In this document: piece by piece, positions 55,587 to 64,000 of the stretch | How the letters are laid out: each line of letters starts with the position of its first letter | Numbering within the stretch: the stretch's first letter is position 1 | Translations under genes and position numbers: made by a program | Origin: Litomosoides sigmodontis | Taxonomy: Eukaryota; Nematoda; Chromadorea; Rhabditida; Onchocercidae | Length of the DNA: 64,000 bases | Reading direction: 5' to 3' | Assembly: GCA_963070105.1 (NCBI GenBank) | Contig: OY718803.1 | Coordinates: 10,368,327 to 10,432,326 of the forward strand | The notes under the pieces: generated by a model | Told to the model about the DNA's origin: nothing | Database searches by the model: none | Seen by the model: only the letters and a program-made list of their open reading frames with translations

Positions 55587-57127
55587 GTAAAATTTTAAAT
55601 TTTGAAAAGAAAACGGGAGAACTATTAGATGTGTTGTGTTAGCATAAACGAAGAGAATAGGAAACTGAAGTGATCAATTGAATTCATTTGTAATTAAATA
55701 AATTACTAACTGTAGGTGTACGCGTCATTCAAGTGTTCCAGTACACGCGACTTCTTCTGTCCTGTTAGTTTAAATGAATGAATTAATTGGCACTTCATTG
55801 TTTCACACACATTAGCAGAGCATTACATTCAAAATACTCTTCTACTGGTAACCTTAAATTGATGAAAGCAATAAACACAGTGTTTTGATAACAAAAATTT
55901 CGTCGGAAAAAAATTTTTTTCAACAATTGAAAAAAAAAATTACGTAACATAGCGACGCAGTTGTGGCGCTGCTGCTGCTGCTGCTGTAACAGTTAGTTTA
56001 AAAAAAGTAATTTGAAGTGAAAATTGCGGTTTGCTTATGGAATTGGGAAGGAAGAAGTGGTGATAGATGGAATTTTATTTACTTTTTTTTTTTATCAGTC
56101 TCAATGACATACGGCTTAGTGTGCTATGTGCGCTTTTTTTTTCTATTAATTGCAAAATTGGACAAAAATAGAATGACAGAGAAAATGAGAAAGGAAGCGG
56201 AAAAAGAAATGAAAAGTAAAAGCATTTTGAGCGTCAATTTTACTTCAAATTATGCGAAATGAAACGAAAAGCACAAATATTTTTCCTTTCGCTATTTTCT
56301 AGTCGTTGCATTTTCAATTTGCTAATTTCATATTTGAAATTTTTAGCATCAAAGCGATTGGAAGAGAATTTTGTAGTAAGCGGAAAGTGAAGCAGTTTAC
56401 AATTGAAATATTATGTGGTTGTAGTAATTTTTTGTTTGTTCAATTTTTGCGCCTAATTTTTCAAACTAAAAAAAAAGGCGAATAAAAGTTTTTTTCCTCT
56501 ATTTTTCTTTTGTCACTGTGTCTCTCCCTCCCTCTCTCTCTCTCTCTTTGTCTCTGCTAATTTAGCTGTTTCGGCTCTATCATCCCGCGTTTTTGAAACT
56601 AATTGCTTTCTTAATTTTTCATCTAATTATTTTCTTTTACAGTTTATTTTCATTGAAAAAAAGATATGAATAATTGAAATTTCATGAGAAAAGACGTGAA
56701 AAAATTTTAATTTGAAGAAATGCATGCATAATCATTTCTTCAGACAGGAAAAGTGCAAAAGACTGTGATAATAAATGAGATGAAGAGAGATGAAGAGGAT
56801 GAGGAGGGATGAAAGAGATAAGAAAAAAAAGGAGAAAAAAGAAAATGCAAATATGCTTTCGCATCGATAAAAATGGATTACTGATTGCAAGGAGATGAAG
56901 AAAGGAAAAGAAAAAAAGAAAAAAGGTAAAAAAGAAAGAACGTAGGAAGGGAGGAAGGAAGAAGTGGAAAGAAAAAAAGATCCCTTAAGTTTATCCCCAA
57001 AGATGCGACGCCTTTATCCTCTCGCGCTCTATTTGTCCATTTCTACTCTCTCTCTAAGGCTAACTGCTAACCTACCGTTCGAATACAACAGATGGAGCAG
57101 AGCGACAGAAAGGGAGATGGAGAGGAA

Positions 57128-57130
<3 letters not shown>
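55587..57130. other. Intergenic with low-complexity tracts
   Basis: CTG repeat at 55969-55986, TC tract at 56521-56548, purine-rich segment at 56760-56970. No supported exon. Confidence 0.5.

Positions 57131-57172
<42 letters not shown>
57131..57172. repeat. GA dinucleotide microsatellite
   Basis: About twenty GA units in a purine-rich stretch; a second GA run lies at 57594-57616. Confidence 0.95.
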
Positions 57173-57366
57173 ATCTTTCGTTTAATTTATTACAATATAT
57201 GAAATTTTTTCCAGTTATTTTAAATGGAGTAAAAAATTTTTAAATTTTAGATATTAGTTGAAATAAATATTATACTTACCTAATTTGCCAGAAGAGAAAA
57301 ATTTCTTCTCATTTTCAATAGTTATTAGGCGAGATATTTCACTTCGATCATTGTGTGCTATTATTA

Positions 57367-57452
57367 GCAGAGTGAGAAAGGAAACACGAAGGATAGAGAG
57401 AAACGGCGAGCAGAGTGAGAAAGGAAACACGAAGGATAGAGAGAAACGGCGA
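57367..57452. repeat. 43-bp tandem duplication
   Basis: Two copies of a unit starting GCAGAGTGAGAAAGG at 57367 and 57410, essentially identical. It gives a repeated open frame on both strands and is not considered a gene. Confidence 0.9.
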
Positions 57453-57913
57453 GTGAGAGAGAATCTGTGTGAATAAGTGAGTGAAACAAATCGATTTAAA
57501 ATTTTTTGAATAAATTGGTGGCCTAAAATATTTCATTTTAGATATCACAAATAGATCACTTATTGTACACTTATATATATTTATATGTAGGAGGGAGAGA
57601 GAGAGAGAGAGAGAGTGAGAATAAGATCCGCTACATCTGATACGACACGTCTGTCCGTCGTACGCTCACCTACAACACAACACACATATAGTCTCACTTA
57701 TACGTCGTCGTTATCCGTCAACCGCTGATAGTATACGCATTCCGTTGACTGTACTATTGATCATTATGTTTGATAAATAAGTGAAATCTTATTAATTAAC
57801 CAATTGTTTAATAAATTTTTATTGTCTAATAAATGAGCGAGTAATAATGAATGAGTTTAATTTGTTGAAATGAAAAACAATGACGCGATGCTAACGAATG
57901 CTAATAGCATTTA

Positions 57914-58003
57914 TTAAAATGATTAAGGAATGTTTCATTTAGGATTCATGGAAAAATTAATTAAAATGATTAAGGAATGCTTCATTTAGGATTCATGGAA
58001 AGA
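57914..58003. repeat. 47-bp-period tandem duplication
   Basis: TTAAAATGATTAAGGAATG ... GATTCATGGAAA occurs twice, starting at 57914 and 57961, with one or two changes. Confidence 0.85.
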
Positions 58004-58064
58004 GGTGAATTTTTTTTGCCACTCATTTTCTTTACTTTCTATTGTGACATTTACTTTTGTTTCT

Positions 58065-58208
58065 ATGGCACTACTGTTACTAACTATCACTGCTTATTGC
58101 TATTACTGGTGGCGTGTGATGAGAGTACCGATCGACAACCGCGATTTGTTAGCTAACAAATTCATTTTGCAAATGCTATTAGTGTTATTGAAAAAAAAAA
58201 AGCGATAG
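58065..58208 (+). CDS. Candidate very small membrane protein
   Basis: A 47-codon frame starts MALLLLTITAYCYYWWRVMR, followed by PIDNRDLLANKF and a Lys-rich end at a T/A-rich region. It looks like one membrane helix with a positive inside flank. No clear 3' splice site immediately precedes the ATG; a donor before 58160 could link it to a downstream exon. It may be the first exon of a larger gene. Real status uncertain. Confidence 0.35.
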   Translation: MALLLLTITAYCYYWWRVMRVPIDNRDLLANKFILQMLLVLLKKKKR

Positions 58209-59112
58209 CTTAGAGTATTTTATGCATCGTTTCAGTGAAATCAGATTGCTTAGCCTAAAGGGCATTTAAGATGAATTCAGTTGAAATTAATGAGGAAGCT
58301 AGGAATTGCAGCACGCAATTAAAATTCTGTTGAGGTTCGAAATTTTTTCAAATTATTTAATTGAATTATTTCAAATTAAATTTTTGCATTAATTTCCAAA
58401 TTTACCAATCCTCTAATTTTCTTACTTCTTTTTTTTTTGCTAAAAATAGGAATTGTGTTTGTTAGGTTGGACTGTCCAGAAAGAATCCACTTCCACTTTT
58501 TGTTCATATCTTTCAATCAACTCCAAATACTCTTTCTTCCTTCCATTTCAATTTCATCCCTCTCTCTCTCTCTCTCTCTCTGCTTGTCTCCTTTCTTGCC
58601 TTCTCGCCCTTCCTTCAAACTTCTCACATTACATTTTTAGCTCATTCAAAACTTGCAATTTCATCCTATATTTATTTATCCATACGTATGCATTGTGTAA
58701 TAAGTATAAATTTCACACCATTTACTTATGTATACACGCATGTCTTATGTAATACGTGTAACACACGTAGTATCATTGAATAAAGTCAAAATAAATGAGT
58801 GTTACACGTGAAATAACTATAACTGTTAGTGAAATTTTCCTTCTACTTGATTTATAGATTTACTCATTCGAAATTTTCAACAGATATTTTTCAACGTTTC
58901 TCCCAACGCTTTCCATTAGTTTCTTTTAAGTGAGCGTAGAAGCTCACTGAACGAGCCAACTAGCAATGATTAATGCAAGCAGTATGGAAGTGAAAATAAT
59001 AATAATAATTAAAACGAAGCAACAAGGTAAGAATGACAAATTTACTTATTTACCTTTCCTTCCACTTCTGCTATTTACCATTATCTCACTGCCATTATCA
59101 TTACCATTATAA
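58209..59112. other. Intergenic or intronic, no gene supported
   Basis: CT microsatellite at 58557-58580, otherwise AT-rich. The Ser/Leu frames here derive from the CT tract. Confidence 0.5.
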
Positions 59113-60404
<1,292 letters not shown>

Positions 60405-60481
60405 GCTTTTTTTTTAAATAAAAATGATCACAACATGGTATTAATAAATTGGTACTACCACTTCCAGCCTTGAGAACAAAA

Positions 60482-60607
60482 AACCAGATTGAAAAGTACT
60501 TTTAGCAAATCAAGCAAAAATGATCTTTGATCTGAAAAAGGAATTTAAAGTATCATATATTGTAATAATTTTATTAGCTAAAAGTACTAGTACTTTTCAA
60601 TCTGGTT
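60482..60607. mobile_element. MITE-like element with terminal inverted repeats
   Basis: A 126-base unit whose ends are inverted copies: AACCAGATTGAAAAGTACT at the left and its complement at the right, then TTTTAGC on both inner sides. The right arm has an extra AGTAC. The interior is AT-rich and non-coding. No clear target duplication was found. It lies directly beside the second ATT array. Confidence 0.6.
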
Positions 60608-60609
60608 AT

Positions 60610-61270
60610 GATGAAATAATTAAATGAAATAAGACGGGTGACAATTCTTTCAAATAAAAACGACAGTTTCCGCTTTTAATGTCTCCAACATTCCCATTTC
60701 TGATTTTCAACATTCGAAATTTAAAGCGTTTATTTTTTGCTGACATAAATTCATTTCTCTTGTTTGATTTTGGTGGATACAAAAGGATTGTCATGAATTT
60801 TGCATTGTCAATTATTTGAAACTATCAAATTTCATTTCATAATCATAATCCGTTATTTAAGCTTGCTTACCTTTTCTTAATCAATTCTCTTTTTCTATTC
60901 AGAATACAGTTGTGTTATTTATTTTTTATAATTTGTTAAAGGAAAATTTTAAATCATATAAATTTCAGTTTAGTTCTTTTCGACAAAAATTTCTCCCATA
61001 ACATCGCTATCTGATTGTCGTTATCGTTAATTTAACCTAATTTAATTGACCAAACAATTCTATTCATTTCGTTTAAGGAAAAAATATTTCTTTTTTCAAC
61101 CATTCTTCCTTTCCTTTTCCTCCTTCTCTCCGTCTCTCTTTCTCCCTCTCTTTTTTTGCATCTTCGTTTAAATTGAATGCTCGAAGAATGCACATGTACT
61201 AAAAAAAAGGATAATTAAATTTTTTCAAGTTATATTTTCATTTTCTCATTTCTTACGCAACCTTGAGGAC
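60610..61270. other. Intergenic, no gene seen
   Basis: AT-rich, with CT-rich patches near 61105-61155. No supported exon. Confidence 0.5.
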
Positions 61271-61284
61271 GATGTAAATAATTC

Positions 61285-61307
61285 CCTCCTCCTTTCTCTC
61301 CCTCTCC

Positions 61308-61341
<34 letters not shown>

Positions 61342-61378
61342 ACCCTCTCCCTACCTCTCTCTTTCTCTCTCTCGCTCG
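61285..61378. repeat. CT microsatellite
   Basis: Long pyrimidine tract with CT repeats and a few CCCT variants, followed immediately by the candidate exon. Confidence 0.9.
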
Positions 61379-61430
61379 TCTCGCTTCGTGTGCTCCCTTC
61401 CACTTCGCTCTTTCCAATTCCACCTCCTAG

Positions 61431-61540
61431 GTCAATCGCTCCCTGCGTACTATCAGTCCACTTTTCTACCGGCTTTTTTTACCGGACAGCAGCTGACCAT
61501 AAACCCATCTCTCTCATTACAACCCTATATATATATTTTT
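61431..61540 (+). CDS. Candidate isolated exon, Gln/Pro/Leu-rich
   Basis: After the 3' splice site CCACCTCCTAG the frame (phase 1) reads GQSLPAYYQSTFLPAFF, then TGQQLTINPSLSLQP. The codon use is clearly richer in GC than the flanks. The end of the exon is not defined. The pyrimidine tract upstream would serve as splice-site context. It could belong to a transcription-factor-like protein, but no partner exon was found. Confidence 0.35.
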
Positions 61541-61544
61541 ATAT

Positions 61545-63316
<1,772 letters not shown>

Positions 63317-63564
63317 TGTGATTGCTTTATTAGAATAAATTATATTTGAGAACAACAATTTACTCTTTTCGTGCTCTTTCTTTGTTTCTTTCCAAAAACA
63401 TTTGATTCAAAAAATTTTTTCCTTTCTTCTTGATCTTCCGTAACTGTTTGTAAACGTCTGAGGTGCAAAACACACACAAAAAAAGCGAAAATTTTGAATA
63501 TTTGATGAATTAAAAATTTTTGCACATAAATTTTCATATTTTTAGATTACATTGCTAAGTTGGA

Positions 63565-63764
63565 ATGCTAAAAGTGTTCGAAACAGCTGAGGAATTGAAA
63601 GAAGCGGAACGGTTAACGAGTGATTCAATCTTTCTCCTACCAATACATTACTCCATACGACATGAACGTTTGGGTGTTTATCCGGAAGCACAGTGTGCAA
63701 TATTTGGATATCCGGAAAAGAAGCCGTTCATATGGATGGTGATACGACGTAACAAGTTTACAAG
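63565..63764 (+). CDS. First exon of a probable GNAT / glycine N-acyltransferase-like protein (continues past the window)
   Basis: The ATG lies 20 bases after a 3' splice site (TTTTTAG at 63545). The exon codes MLKVFETAEELKEAERLTSD, then IFLLPIHYSIRHERLG, AIFGYPEKKPFIWMVIRR, and stops at an in-frame donor (AAG then GTTATT, phase 2). Its layout, with a helix, an LP..Y turn, a GVYPEA segment and a strand (FIWMVIRR), resembles the N-terminal half of glycine N-acyltransferase-like proteins, which transfer acyl groups from acyl-CoA. The acetyl-CoA-binding half would be downstream. A possible next exon begins at 63867 after TTTACAG. Assignment is by general resemblance only. Confidence 0.6.
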
Positions 63765-64000
63765 GTTATTTTGTAAGGGAAAGTATAATTCAATTCAGTA
63801 AATTTTTCCCACTTCGGAACGATCTTTTCTTCGTCAGTTACTTGACAAATTAAAAAAATTTTACAGTTTCTTCGTTGTACAATTTTTTGATAAACTTTTT
63901 TTTTGCACCGTATGATGCGTTTTTTTTTTCATTTGCCTATATTACGTGTTTACTTTTGTTCACCTGTCCTTGCCGACTTTTTTGACAGTTTTTTTTTCAT

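Overview
The window is eukaryotic and very AT-rich, with many short exons, GT-AG introns, extended T-rich 3' splice sites (TTTTCAG type), long homopolymers and microsatellites, and a decayed BEL/Pao retrotransposon. Several start codons sit 2-30 bases after an isolated 3' splice site with no visible upstream exon, as expected for spliced-leader trans-splicing. Together with divergent PP1-like phosphatases and small one-pass membrane proteins this suggests a nematode, perhaps a spirurid/filarial-type genome. That is inference; I cannot name a species. Most genes were assembled by hand from splice sites and reading phase, because few exons exceed 100 codons.

Layout. 1-3,300: T-rich repeats, a GC-rich minus-strand C2H2 zinc-finger gene (783-2628), and a 37-bp tandem repeat. 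4,189-8,520: minus-strand divergent PP1-type Ser/Thr phosphatase with a C-terminal extension. 11,288-18,838: two minus-strand genes for small single-pass membrane proteins. 21,027-22,247: an internally deleted BEL/Pao element with one LTR, a stub of the other and a 5-bp target duplication. 22-34 kb: mostly non-coding, with a few isolated candidate exons and a 20-bp minisatellite. 34,459-38,163: plus-strand seven-helix receptor. 39,509-45,651: minus-strand Mind bomb-type E3 ligase (SH3-like repeat, ankyrin repeats, two RING fingers). 46,859-53,461: plus-strand AT-hook nuclear protein, whose possible last intron is almost wholly a 2.2-kb ATT array. 54,419-55,586: plus-strand small secreted protein. 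56-64 kb: GA/CT tracts, two more giant ATT arrays, a MITE-like inverted repeat, and at the right edge the first exon of a probable GNAT/glycine-N-acyltransferase-like gene.

The Mind bomb and AT-hook genes are head-to-head across about 1.2 kb and may share a promoter region. The other genes show no operon-like spacing. All gene models rest on reading alone; no database search was possible.
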